64,000 bases of DNA from Rhodanobacter_A agri (GTDB taxonomy: Bacteria; Pseudomonadota; Gammaproteobacteria; Xanthomonadales; Rhodanobacteraceae). The notes under the pieces are model-generated. The model did no database searches. It was given only the letters and a program-made list of their open reading frames with translations, and was not told the origin of the DNA. Shown one piece after another: positions 38,470 to 46,582 of this stretch. The number at the start of each line of letters is the position of its first letter. The stretch's first letter is position 1. Position numbers and translations under genes: made by a program. The DNA lies in NCBI RefSeq assembly GCF_044904705.1, contig NZ_JADIKL010000003.1, forward strand, positions 62,001 to 126,000. The letters run 5' to 3'.

Positions 38470-40683
38470 ATGCGTGTGCATATCGATCTGGTTGCTTCGT
38501 GGCGTCGCGGCTGGCGGTTGCTGGCGGTGCTGCTGCTGTGCGTGGCGGCCGGACTGGCCCAGGCGCAGTCCGCCGACACCGACGACAGCGCGCCACCACC
38601 GGACCGGGTGGCGAGGCTGTCCTACATCGCCGGCGACCTCGGCTTCCTGCCCGCCGGCAGCCAGGACTGGGCCGGCGCCGACCTCAACCGGCCGCTGACC
38701 ACCGGCGATCGCCTGTCCACCGGCGACAGCGCCCGCGCCGAACTGGAGCTGGGCGGCGCCAGCCTGCGCATGGCTGGCGGCAGCGACTTCGGCCTGCTCA
38801 ACCTCAACGACAATCTCGCCCAGGTGGAGCTGACCCAGGGCACGCTGAACCTCAGCGTGCGCCACCTCGACCAGGGCCAGAGCTACGAGATCGACACACC
38901 CACGCTGGCGCTGGTGGTGAACCAGCCGGGCACCTTCCGCGTGGACGTGGGCAACGACGGCAGCGGCACCCGTGTCACCGTGTTCAACGGCCAGGCCTCG
39001 GTGTACGGCGAGAACAACACGCAACACGACGTGTTCGCCGGGCGCAGCTACCAGTTCGACGACTCCTCGCTGGCGGCACTGATGGTCACCGACATCGGCG
39101 GCGGCGACGCCTTCGATGCGTGGTGCAGCGGACGCGACCAGCGCTACGCGCAGTCCGAAGACAACCACTTCGTCTCCGACGACGTGGTCGGTTACCAGGA
39201 TCTCGACCAGTACGGTAGCTGGCAGACCTCCGCCGACTACGGCGCGGTCTGGTACCCCAGCCAGGTGCCGGTGGGCTGGGCGCCGTACCGCGACGGCCAT
39301 TGGGCCTACATCGCGCCCTGGGGCTGGACCTGGGTAGACGATTCACCGTGGGGCTTCGCGCCGTACCACTACGGCCGCTGGGCCTACGTCGGCGGCGCCT
39401 GGGGCTGGATTCCCGGACCGCGGATGGGGCGACCGGTGTATGCGCCGGCGCTGGTGGCCTTCGTGGGCGGCGGCGGATGGAACGTGTCCATCGGCATCGG
39501 CGGCGGCGCTCCGGTGGGCTGGTTCCCGCTGGGCCCGGGCGAGGTCTACAACCCGTGGTACCACTGCGACCGCGCCTACTACCAGCGCGTCAACGTCACC
39601 AACATCTATGTGCACAACACCGTCTACCGCAACACGGTCATCAACAACATCAACAACCAGTACAACGACTACCGCGTAGGACGCGCGGCGCAGAACCTGC
39701 GTTACGCGAACCGCGCCGCGCCGCGCGGCTTCACCGCCGTATCCGGCACCACCTTCGCCGGCGGCCAGCGCGTGCAGCGCGGCCTGCTGCAGGTCGATCC
39801 GCGCCAGCTCGCTTCCGCGCCGGTGCTGGCCCGTGGCGTGACCGCAGTGCGTCCCGACCTGCGCAGCGTAGCGCCGGCGCGCGGCCCGCAGTCGCGACCG
39901 CTGCCGACCGCCGACTTCCGCCGCAACGTGGTGGCACGCACCCCGCCGCCGTCCACGCTGCCCGCGGTGCATGCGAACTTCGCCCCGGCGGCCGCACGCG
40001 GCCCGCAGCGCACGGCCGCTCCCTTCGCCAACGTGCGCGTGTTGAACAGTCGCGCTGCGCCGCGCCCGGTCGCTGAGCCGCAAACCGAGTCGGCCCGTTT
40101 CGCCCCGGCGCAGCCGCGCACGATGCGTGCCCCGGACGCCGCCGGCCAGCCGGACGTGCGCCGGATGGAACCCGCGCCGGCGCAGGCGGGCGCACTGCCC
40201 TCGGCCCGATTCGCCCATCCGAATGGCGACGGGCGGAACCTGCCCGCGGTCGAGCCCATCCGCCGCGCGGAACCCGCCGCATCGCCCCAGGCGCCGCGCC
40301 CCGGCGTGAGCTATATCTCCGGGCCGGAACAGTCGCCGTCGCAACCGGCCTACCGCAACGAGCGTCCGGCCAATGCCTTGCCGCAACCGCCGCGCTTCGA
40401 ACGCGCACCCGCGCCGGCGGCCGCACCGGCGGAGCGCGCTCCTGCGCCGGCATACGAGCCCCGCCCGTCGTACCAGCCGCAGCGCGAATACAGCCAACCC
40501 GCGTACCAGCCGCAACGCCAGTACGCCCAGCCGCAACCGTCTTACCAGCCGCCTCGCGAATACGCCCAGCCGCGCTATGAGGCACCACACCCCGCTGTAC
40601 AGGGGCAGGGCCAGGGGCAGCAGCGACACGACAGTTCGGAGCACAAGGCGCCGCCACCGCCACGCAAGGACGATCAGCACTGA
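38470..40683 (+). CDS. Secreted FecR-domain/DUF6600-type protein with Pro-Gln-rich tail
   Basis: The protein has 737 residues. A signal peptide (about 1-32, ending AQAQS) is followed by a FecR-like beta domain at about 45-195 (RVARLSYIAGDLGF ... GTFRVDVGNDGSG ... VYGENNTQHDV). Then comes a Trp/Tyr/Gly-rich DUF6600-type segment at about 240-400 with repeated WAPYRDGHWAYIAPWGWTWVD, WGFAPYHYGRWAYV and WGWIPGP motifs. The C-terminal third is Pro/Ala/Arg-rich and ends in imperfect repeats of the type SYQPxREYxQP (about 675-715). Export and composition suggest an envelope protein; function is unknown. Confidence 0.85.
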   Translation: MRVHIDLVASWRRGWRLLAVLLLCVAAGLAQAQSADTDDSAPPPDRVARLSYIAGDLGFLPAGSQDWAGADLNRPLTTGDRLSTGDSARAELELGGASLRMAGGSDFGLLNLNDNLAQVELTQGTLNLSVRHLDQGQSYEIDTPTLALVVNQPGTFRVDVGNDGSGTRVTVFNGQASVYGENNTQHDVFAGRSYQFDDSSLAALMVTDIGGGDAFDAWCSGRDQRYAQSEDNHFVSDDVVGYQDLDQYGSWQTSADYGAVWYPSQVPVGWAPYRDGHWAYIAPWGWTWVDDSPWGFAPYHYGRWAYVGGAWGWIPGPRMGRPVYAPALVAFVGGGGWNVSIGIGGGAPVGWFPLGPGEVYNPWYHCDRAYYQRVNVTNIYVHNTVYRNTVINNINNQYNDYRVGRAAQNLRYANRAAPRGFTAVSGTTFAGGQRVQRGLLQVDPRQLASAPVLARGVTAVRPDLRSVAPARGPQSRPLPTADFRRNVVARTPPPSTLPAVHANFAPAAARGPQRTAAPFANVRVLNSRAAPRPVAEPQTESARFAPAQPRTMRAPDAAGQPDVRRMEPAPAQAGALPSARFAHPNGDGRNLPAVEPIRRAEPAASPQAPRPGVSYISGPEQSPSQPAYRNERPANALPQPPRFERAPAPAAAPAERAPAPAYEPRPSYQPQREYSQPAYQPQRQYAQPQPSYQPPREYAQPRYEAPHPAVQGQGQGQQRHDSSEHKAPPPPRKDDQH

Positions 40684-40688
40684 CGCCT

Positions 40689-40720
40689 GCGCCTTGTCAC
40701 CCACCGCGGCGACAAGGCGC
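40689..40720. terminator. Hairpin after the DUF6600-type gene
   Basis: A perfect 10-bp stem (40689-40698 with 40711-40720) with a 12-base loop starts six bases after the stop codon. There is no T-run; it is followed by a C-rich stretch. It is probably a terminator or message-end structure separating the gene from thiS. Confidence 0.6.
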
Positions 40721-40741
40721 CCCGCCCCATTCGGCAGCGGC

Positions 40742-40747
40742 TACAAT
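40742..40747 (+). promoter_or_regulatory. -10-like box placed for a leaderless thiS message
   Basis: TACAAT ends six bases before the thiS ATG, and no Shine-Dalgarno is present. This spacing would start transcription at about the first base of the ATG. Confidence 0.5.
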
Positions 40748-40753
40748 GGGCGC

Positions 40754-40954
40754 ATGCAGATCACGCTCAACGGCCAGCCGCGCGATTGCGCTCCCGCTAC
40801 CACCATCACCCAGCTGCTGGAAACGGCCGGCTACGGCGGTCGGCGCGTGGCGGTGGAGCTGAATCGCGAGATCGTGCCGCGCAGCCAGCACGCCAGCCAC
40901 GCGCTCGCCGAAGGCGACCAGGTCGAAATCGTCCACGCCATCGGCGGCGGGTGA
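40754..40954 (+). CDS. thiS: Sulfur carrier protein ThiS
   Basis: The protein has 66 residues and the ubiquitin-like pattern of ThiS: MQITLNGQPRDC, a middle NREIVPRSQHASHAL, and EGDQVEIVHAIGGG ending in the required Gly-Gly. The C-terminal glycine is adenylated and thiocarboxylated, then donates sulfur to ThiG for the thiazole ring of thiamine. thiG follows after 67 bases. No TPP riboswitch (thi-box) is evident upstream; only a hairpin and the -10-like box are present. It is too short to be mistaken for a random frame, given its exact family ends. Confidence 0.95.
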   Translation: MQITLNGQPRDCAPATTITQLLETAGYGGRRVAVELNREIVPRSQHASHALAEGDQVEIVHAIGGG

Positions 40955-41021
40955 GTTCGCGCGCCCGATTCCCGCATCCCCGCGACGTTCGCGCCGGACG
41001 CCGCCATTGCAAGGCATCTCC

Positions 41022-41822
41022 ATGAATCTCAAGACCCTCGACGTCGCCGATCCGCTGGTCATCGCCGGCACCAGCTACGCCTCGCGCCTGCTCACCGGCA
41101 CCGGCAAGTACAAGGACTTCGACGAGACCCGCGCCGCCTCGCAGGCGGCTGGCGCGGAGATCGTCACGGTGGCGATCCGCCGCGTGAACATCGGCCAGGA
41201 TGCGAACGCGCCCAGCCTGCTCGATGCGCTGCCACCGAACGAGTTCACCCTGCTGCCGAACACCGCCGGCTGCTACAACGCGGTCGATGCCGTGCGCACC
41301 TGCAAGCTGGCGCGCGAGCTACTGGACGGCCACAAGCTGGTGAAGCTCGAAGTGCTGGGCGACCAGCGCACGCTGTTCCCCGACGTGGTGGAAACGCTGA
41401 AGGCCGCCGAGACGCTGGTCGCCGACGGTTTCGACGTGATGGTCTACACCTCGGACGATCCGATCCTGGCCAAACGGCTGGAGGAAATCGGCTGCGTGGC
41501 GGTGATGCCGCTGGCCGCGCCGATCGGTTCGGGCCTAGGCATCCAGAACCGCTACAACCTGCTGGAGATCGTCGAGAACGCCAAGGTGCCGATCATCGTC
41601 GACGCCGGCGTGGGCACCGCATCCGATGCCGCGGTGGCGATGGAACTGGGCTGCGACGGCGTGCTCATGAACACCGCCATCGCCGGCGCGAAGGACCCGG
41701 TGCTGATGGCGCATGCGATGAAGCTGGCGATCCAGGCCGGCCGCGCCGCGTTCAAGGCCGGCCGCATCCCGCGCAAGCGCTACGCCTCGGCATCCAGCCC
41801 GATCGACGGCACCATCGGCTGA
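41022..41822 (+). CDS. thiG: Thiazole synthase ThiG
   Basis: The protein has 266 residues (typical 255-270). ThiG condenses 1-deoxy-xylulose phosphate, dehydroglycine (or glycine-derived imine) and ThiS thiocarboxylate into the thiazole phosphate. It shows YASRLLTGTGKYKDF, EIVTVAIRRVNI with the Schiff-base region, PNTAGCYNAVDAVRTCKLARE, VKLEVLGDQRTLFPD with the conserved Lys, and PIIVDAGVGTASDAAVAMELGCDGVLMNTAIAGA. The ATG at 41022 has AAGG about eight bases upstream; a TTG at 41007 is less likely. trmB starts four bases after its stop. Confidence 0.97.
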   Translation: MNLKTLDVADPLVIAGTSYASRLLTGTGKYKDFDETRAASQAAGAEIVTVAIRRVNIGQDANAPSLLDALPPNEFTLLPNTAGCYNAVDAVRTCKLARELLDGHKLVKLEVLGDQRTLFPDVVETLKAAETLVADGFDVMVYTSDDPILAKRLEEIGCVAVMPLAAPIGSGLGIQNRYNLLEIVENAKVPIIVDAGVGTASDAAVAMELGCDGVLMNTAIAGAKDPVLMAHAMKLAIQAGRAAFKAGRIPRKRYASASSPIDGTIG

Positions 41823-41826
41823 CGCC

Positions 41827-42561
41827 ATGAGCGACACGCACGACCACGAAGACGAACAGGAAGGCGCCGAGCATCCGCATTTCATGCGCCGCATCCGCAG
41901 CTTCGTGCTGCGCGAAGGCCGCATGACGCCGGCGCAGCAACGCGCCTTCGACGAACACTGGGCACGCTACGGCATCGATTACAGCGGCAACGCACAGGAC
42001 TACGCCGCCCGCTTCGGGCGCAGTACGCCGCTGGTGCTGGAGATCGGCTTCGGCAATGGCGAGGCGCTGGCCTGGGCCAGCGAACATGACCCAGAGCGCG
42101 ACTATCTCGGCGTGGAAGTACACGGCCCCGGTGTGGGCCGGCTGATGAATGCGCTGGCCGCACGCGACGCGCGCAACGTGCGCCTCTACAAGCACGACGC
42201 GGTGGAGGTGCTGGAGCACGAGATCGCGCCGGGCACCTTGGCCGAGGCGCGCATCTGGTTTCCCGACCCCTGGCACAAGAAGCGCCACAACAAGCGCCGC
42301 ATCGTCCAACCTGCCTTCGTCGCCCTGCTCGCCTCGCGCATGGCCCCCGGCGGCCTGCTGCACCTGGCCACCGACTGGCAGCCCTACGCCGAACACATGC
42401 TGGAAACGATGGAAGCGGCGCCCGGCTGGCGCAACGCCATCGCCCCCGGCCAATATGCCGAGAAGCCGGCGTGGCGCATCGAGACCCACTTCGAGCGGCG
42501 CGGGCTGAAGCTGGGGCATGGCGTGTGGGACCTGCTCTACCAAGCCGCCTCAACGAAATAA
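41827..42561 (+). CDS. trmB: tRNA (guanine-N7-)-methyltransferase
   Basis: The protein has 244 residues (E. coli 239). TrmB makes m7G46 in the variable loop of tRNAs. It shows RRIRSFVLREGRMTPAQQRAFDEHWARYG, the SAM-binding LVLEIGFGNGEALAWAS, LGVEVHGPGVGRLM, and the catalytic IWFPDPWHKKRHNKRRIVQPAF. An acidic, His-rich N terminus (MSDTHDHEDEQEGAEHPH) precedes the family core. The thiG-trmB linkage is frequent in gammaproteobacteria. A terminator hairpin follows directly. Confidence 0.97.
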   Translation: MSDTHDHEDEQEGAEHPHFMRRIRSFVLREGRMTPAQQRAFDEHWARYGIDYSGNAQDYAARFGRSTPLVLEIGFGNGEALAWASEHDPERDYLGVEVHGPGVGRLMNALAARDARNVRLYKHDAVEVLEHEIAPGTLAEARIWFPDPWHKKRHNKRRIVQPAFVALLASRMAPGGLLHLATDWQPYAEHMLETMEAAPGWRNAIAPGQYAEKPAWRIETHFERRGLKLGHGVWDLLYQAASTK

Positions 42562-42566
42562 TAGCC

Positions 42567-42594
42567 ACGCCGCCCTTTCGGGCGGCGTCTCGTT
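42567..42594 (+). terminator. Terminator after trmB
   Basis: A 9-bp GC stem (42567-42575 with 42580-42588) surrounds a TTTC loop and is followed by TCTCGTT. It begins five bases after the trmB stop. The T-run is weak but the position is right. Confidence 0.75.
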
Positions 42595-42596
42595 CG

Positions 42597-42636
42597 CCCC
42601 CTCTCCCGCTTGCGGGAGAGGGTTGGGGAGAGGGAC
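42597..42636. repeat. Palindromic element (polA/uvrD family), one clear arm, after trmB
   Basis: CCCCCTCTCCCGCTTGCGGG then AGAGGGTTGGGGAGAGGG matches the head of the elements in polA and uvrD, with a strong hairpin CTCTCCCGC/GCGGGAGAG. A possible tail, CCCCTCACCCTGCCCATCAC, appears near 42685-42705. Here the element is intergenic. Confidence 0.8.
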
Positions 42637-42869
42637 ACGCCGCGAAGGCCCTCCGCTCTAAACAAACATCATCGCGAACCTCCGCCCCTCACCCTGCCCA
42701 TCACGGACCGCAGTGGAAAAAGCTGCAACGGCATGCCTCTCGATTCACCAGCCCTTGCATCACGCCGCTTATACTTGCGCAAACCTGCCAGGGACGAGCG
42801 CCGCAGCGTGAATTCGCCACTGCCACTCCGCATCCATCCACATTCGACGCCCTGCCGGGACGCGCGCTA
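42637..42869. other. Intergenic stretch before the SLC13 permease gene
   Basis: Roughly 230 bases with no credible gene. Apart from the possible second arm of the palindromic element (about 42685-42705), I see nothing defined; a promoter for the downstream permease is presumably here but I cannot place its boxes. Confidence 0.5.
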
Positions 42870-44711
42870 GTGCCGCTTACGCTCACCCCCGAAATGATCC
42901 TGGTGCTCGGGCTGGCGGGCTTCACCATGCTGATGCTGGTGCTGGAGTGGATCCGCGCCGACATGGTGGCGCTGCTGGTGGTGGTGGTGATCGGCCTCAC
43001 CGGGGTGATCCCCTCCGACCGCGTGTTCAACGGCTTCGCCGGCAACGCGGTGATCGCGATCATCGCGATCATGATCATGGGCGAGGGGCTGGACCGCGCC
43101 GGCGTGCTCAACCTCACCGCGCACATGGTGATGAAGCTGGCCAAAGGCATGGAATCGCGCCTTGGCCTGGTCATCAACATCATGGCCAGCCTGTTTTCCG
43201 CGGTGATCCCCAGCCAAGCGCTGGCCGCGCTGATGATCCCGGTGTCGAGCCGCCTGTCCGCGCGTACCGGCGTGCCGCTGTCGCGGCTGCTGCTGCCGAT
43301 GGCGTTCTGCATTCTCACCGCCACCAACACCACGCTGATCGCGAATTCGCCGCTGATCGTGCTGAACGACCTGATCGCCAGCGCGAACGCGAACCTGCTG
43401 CCGGGCGCGCACACGATTCCGAAGTTCGGCTTGTTCAGCGTGACCCCGACCGGCCTCGCGCTGGCCGCGGTGGGTGTCGGCTACTTCTACTTCTTCGGCC
43501 GCAAGCTGCTGCCCGGCCACGAGGACGAGCGGCTGAAGGTGACGCCCGGCCGCACCGAAAGCTACTTCGCCGACACCTACGGCATCGTGGGCGAGACCGC
43601 CGAGCTCACCGTCACCGCCGAAAGCCCGCTGGTGGGCATGAGCATCGGTGAGGCCGAGGCTTTGCACGACGCACCGCTGATCCTGGCGATCCGTAGCGGC
43701 AACGAGGCGCGCATGGCGCCGCCGGCCGACCACGTGATCTGGGTGGGCTCGGTGCTCGGCGTGCTGGGGCCGCGCGAGCAGCTCGCCAATTTCGCCAACA
43801 ACCAGCTGTGCCGGCTGTCCACCCGCATGCGCCAGCTGGCCGAACTGTTCAACCCCACCCGTGCGGGCATTTCCGAGGTGGTGATTCCGCCGGTGTCGCG
43901 CTTCATCAAGCACACCGTGGGCGAGCTGCGGCTGCGCAAGCGCTTCGGCATCTCGGTGCTGGCGGTGAACCGCGGCGATCAGGTACTGCGCGACGACGTG
44001 CGTGCGGTGACCCTGCGCGCGGGCGACACCGTGGTGGTGCACAGCACCTGGCGCGACCTTTCGCTGGCGTCGGAGGACCGCGACCTGGTGGTCGTCACCG
44101 ACATCCCGAAGGAGGAGCAGCGCCCCGGCAAGATCTGGCAGGCGGTGGGCTTCTTCGTGCTGGCCAAGTGCCTCGCACTGTTCACCAACCTGGACCTGTC
44201 GGTAGCGATGATGACCGGCGCGATCGGCATGCTGCTCTCGGGCGTGCTGAACATGGACGAGGCCTACAAGGCGGTCAACTGGAAGACGATATTCGTTACC
44301 GCATGCCTGATCCCGCTGGGTTGGTCGATGGACTCCACCGGCACCGCGGCATGGCTGGCGCAGTATGTGCTGCATTACCTGGGCAGCGCCTCGCCGTGGG
44401 TGCTGCAGGCCACGCTGGCCGTGCTCACCCTGCTGTTCTCGCAAGTGATGTCCAACGTGGGCGCCACCGTGATGATGGTGCCGATCGCCATCTCGGTGGC
44501 GGTGGCCACCGGCGGCAATCCTTCTGCCTACGCACTGATCGTGGCGGTGTCTTCGTCGAACACCTTCCTGCTCAGCTCCGGCCATCCCGCCCTGATGATG
44601 GTCACCGGCCCGGGCGGCTACCGAGGCAAGGACTTCTTGCGCGTCGGCGTGCCGCTCACCTTGGCGATGCTCGTCGTCACCCTGGTGTCGATCAACCTGC
44701 TGTTCCGCTGA
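42870..44711 (+). CDS. SLC13-family permease with RCK_C domains
   Basis: The protein has 613 residues. Hydrophobic helices in the N-terminal 190 residues and again in the last 200 are typical of the divalent anion:Na+ symporter fold (GFAGNAVIAIIAIMIMGEGLDRAG; AFCILTATNTTLIANSPLIVLND; SSNTFLLSSGHPALMMVTGPGGY). Between them lie two soluble TrkA C-terminal (RCK_C) domains (about 230-400; VTAESPLVGMSIGEAEAL; ISVLAVNRGDQVLRDDVRAVTLRAGDTVVVHSTW). Such proteins are often called sulfate or dicarboxylate permeases, but the substrate is not deducible. The start is a GTG at 42870 with GGGA upstream. The longer open frame overlaps trmB and is a shadow. Confidence 0.88.
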   Translation: MPLTLTPEMILVLGLAGFTMLMLVLEWIRADMVALLVVVVIGLTGVIPSDRVFNGFAGNAVIAIIAIMIMGEGLDRAGVLNLTAHMVMKLAKGMESRLGLVINIMASLFSAVIPSQALAALMIPVSSRLSARTGVPLSRLLLPMAFCILTATNTTLIANSPLIVLNDLIASANANLLPGAHTIPKFGLFSVTPTGLALAAVGVGYFYFFGRKLLPGHEDERLKVTPGRTESYFADTYGIVGETAELTVTAESPLVGMSIGEAEALHDAPLILAIRSGNEARMAPPADHVIWVGSVLGVLGPREQLANFANNQLCRLSTRMRQLAELFNPTRAGISEVVIPPVSRFIKHTVGELRLRKRFGISVLAVNRGDQVLRDDVRAVTLRAGDTVVVHSTWRDLSLASEDRDLVVVTDIPKEEQRPGKIWQAVGFFVLAKCLALFTNLDLSVAMMTGAIGMLLSGVLNMDEAYKAVNWKTIFVTACLIPLGWSMDSTGTAAWLAQYVLHYLGSASPWVLQATLAVLTLLFSQVMSNVGATVMMVPIAISVAVATGGNPSAYALIVAVSSSNTFLLSSGHPALMMVTGPGGYRGKDFLRVGVPLTLAMLVVTLVSINLLFR

Positions 44712-44733
44712 GCGCCTGTCCGAAGACTGCGGC

Positions 44734-45084
44734 TCAGCCGGCCGCCAGCAACCACACTTCGCCGCCGCGCAACTCCACCGCCAGCGCACGCAGGTGTTCG
44801 CCGCGGCAAGGCCCGGCCACGCAGACGCCGTCGTTGCGGTTGAAGCTGGCGCCGTGCACGGCGCAGATCAGCAGTTCGTCCTTGAGCAGGAAGCGGCCCG
44901 GCGCATAGTCCAGCCGGCGGCCGGCATGCGGACAGATGTTGAGCCAGGCGCGCACCGCATCGCCACGGCGCTCGACGATCACGCTCTCGCCGCCGAGCGC
45001 GGCCACGCCCTCGATCGCAGTGGCCCCGTCGTCGGGAATCTCGTCCAGCCGGCACATCAGGGAGGGTGGGAAAGCGGTGTCCAT
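44734..45084 (-). CDS. Rieske 2Fe-2S protein
   Basis: The protein has 116 residues and is a lone Rieske domain: CPHAGRRLDYA (Cys51 and His53) and CAVHGASFNR (Cys74 and His77) form the two cluster-binding motifs, separated by 20 residues. Such small proteins act as electron carriers for oxygenases or as nitrite-reductase-like small subunits. No oxygenase gene is adjacent. AGGACA about seven bases before the ATG at 45084 supports the start. It converges with the SLC13 permease gene (22 bases apart) and is divergent from the small membrane protein gene. Confidence 0.9.
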   Translation of the reverse strand: MDTAFPPSLMCRLDEIPDDGATAIEGVAALGGESVIVERRGDAVRAWLNICPHAGRRLDYAPGRFLLKDELLICAVHGASFNRNDGVCVAGPCRGEHLRALAVELRGGEVWLLAAG

Positions 45085-45162
45085 CGGCACTTGTCCTGCG
45101 GGCCGGATGGCCTCATCGTTGCACACGTAAGTCGTTGATTTTAGCACACGGATTTTTAACAC

Positions 45163-45432
45163 ATGCGCTTCCATCTGCCTCCGCCCCGTCGTTCCCGCCA
45201 CCCGCTGGTGCGCGCTCTCTCGCTGCTGCTCGGCATCGCGATGCTGGGTGTGCTGCTGGTGTTCGGGCTGGCCGTGGCCGGCGTGCTGCTGCTCGGCGGC
45301 GGCCTGCTGCTCGCATGGCGGCTGTGGAAGCAGGCGCGTGCGCCGATCGCCCGAACCAGGCCGAACAAGCCGGCACCGGAGGTGCTGGAAGGCGAGTTCG
45401 TGGTGATCCGTCAAAGGCCGGTCGCCCACTGA
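45163..45432 (+). CDS. Small membrane protein
   Basis: The protein has 89 residues: a basic, Pro/Arg-rich N terminus, one long hydrophobic segment (about 16-52, enough for one or two helices), and a polar tail EVLEGEFVVIRQRPVAH. The tail motif is frequent in small Xanthomonadales membrane proteins of unknown function. The gap of 78 bases upstream, shared with the divergent Rieske gene, is A/T-rich and probably holds both promoters. Confidence 0.7.
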   Translation: MRFHLPPPRRSRHPLVRALSLLLGIAMLGVLLVFGLAVAGVLLLGGGLLLAWRLWKQARAPIARTRPNKPAPEVLEGEFVVIRQRPVAH

Positions 45433-45500
45433 CGCAAGATCCGGATGGCGCGTGACGCGACCTCGGCACAACATGGCGGCGTGTTCCATTGGATAACGCC

Positions 45501-46385
45501 ATGAACGCCCACCTTGCTCCCATCGCCGAGACCCTCGAACGCGTGCGCGCCCGCATCGAGCGCGCCGACGAGGCACCGACGCTCGATGCGCTGGCGCAGT
45601 TCGCGCAATTGAGCCCCAGCCACCTGCAGCGCGTATTCCGCCGCCGCTACGGCATGAGCCCGGCCGAGTACCATCGCGCACGCCGGTTTGGCCAGCTCAA
45701 GGCCGCGCTGCGCGATGGCGCGGCCGTCGCCGAAGCGGTGTACGAAGCCGGCTTCGGCTCCGGCAGCCGTGTCTACGAACACAGCGACCGCTTGCTCGGC
45801 ATGACGCCGGCCAGCTATCGCGCCGGCGGCGCGGGCGCCAGCATCCGCTACACCACCACCGCCACGCCGCTGGGCCGGCTGCTGGTGGCGGCCACCGCGC
45901 GCGGCATCTGCGCCGTCACCCTGGGTGCGGACGACGCCGAACTGGAAGCGCGGCTCAACGCCGAATTCCCGCAGGCCGCGCACGAGCGGGTGGACGCGGG
46001 CCGCGAGGAATGGCTGGACGCGGTGATCGCGCGCATCGCCAGCGAGCTGGGCTGGAGCGATGCCGGCGCCCCCGCCTTGCCGCCACTCGACGTGGCCGCC
46101 ACCGCGTTCCAGTGGCGGGTATGGGACGCGCTCACCCGCATCCCCGCCGGCGAGACGCGCAGCTACGGCGAGCTGGCTGCCGCGATCGGCGCACCAAAGG
46201 CCGCGCGCGCGGTGGGCAACGCTTGCGGCAACAACCGCCTCGCCCTGATCGTGCCCTGCCATCGCGTGGTGCGCGAGGACGGCTCGTCCGGCGGGTGGCG
46301 CTGGGGCGTGGAACGCAAACGCGCCCTGCTGGCGCGCGAACGCAAGCGCTCCACGGCGCCTGAAGCGCAACGCAAGCGGGGCTGA
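45501..46385 (+). CDS. Ada/Ogt-type protein: AraC-like HTH fused to O6-alkylguanine-DNA methyltransferase
   Basis: The protein has 294 residues. Residues about 20-110 form an AraC-type helix-turn-helix (LSPSHLQRVFRRRYGMSPAEYHRARR ... SRVYEHSDRLLGMTPASYR). Residues about 120-280 form the methyltransferase with the acceptor motif VPCHRVV (Cys at about residue 252), GETRSYGELAAAIGAPKAARAVGNACGNN and GGWRWGVERKRALL. It lacks the N-terminal zinc domain of E. coli Ada that senses methylphosphotriesters, so it is an Ada of the shortened type. It directly reverses O6-methylguanine and may regulate genes in a different way. The ATG at 45501 is preferred over a TTG at 45489. Confidence 0.9.
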   Translation: MNAHLAPIAETLERVRARIERADEAPTLDALAQFAQLSPSHLQRVFRRRYGMSPAEYHRARRFGQLKAALRDGAAVAEAVYEAGFGSGSRVYEHSDRLLGMTPASYRAGGAGASIRYTTTATPLGRLLVAATARGICAVTLGADDAELEARLNAEFPQAAHERVDAGREEWLDAVIARIASELGWSDAGAPALPPLDVAATAFQWRVWDALTRIPAGETRSYGELAAAIGAPKAARAVGNACGNNRLALIVPCHRVVREDGSSGGWRWGVERKRALLARERKRSTAPEAQRKRG

Positions 46386-46582
46386 GCGCCGCCCGCCGGC
46401 CTTGATACCGCCTCAAGCCTGTCTTGCGCAAGCCTCGCTACCGCACGGCCCGCGCCTCGTCCATCATCCATGCTGCTGCCGTTCCCCCACGGCGGTGCGC
46501 CGGCGTCAGTCGAAGCTACGGATAGCTCCCCCGTTGCCTGTAGACTGCGCCGCGCGCGTTGCGCCCCTGCCGAGTCCCCGCC

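Noticed and set aside
40684..40753. TPP riboswitch before thiS
   Set aside because: The 70-base gap is too short and lacks the thi-box; only a simple hairpin is present.
42867..44789. Open frame of 640 codons opposite the SLC13 permease
   Set aside because: His/Gln/Arg-rich shadow; the permease on the plus strand has clear membrane and RCK_C pattern.
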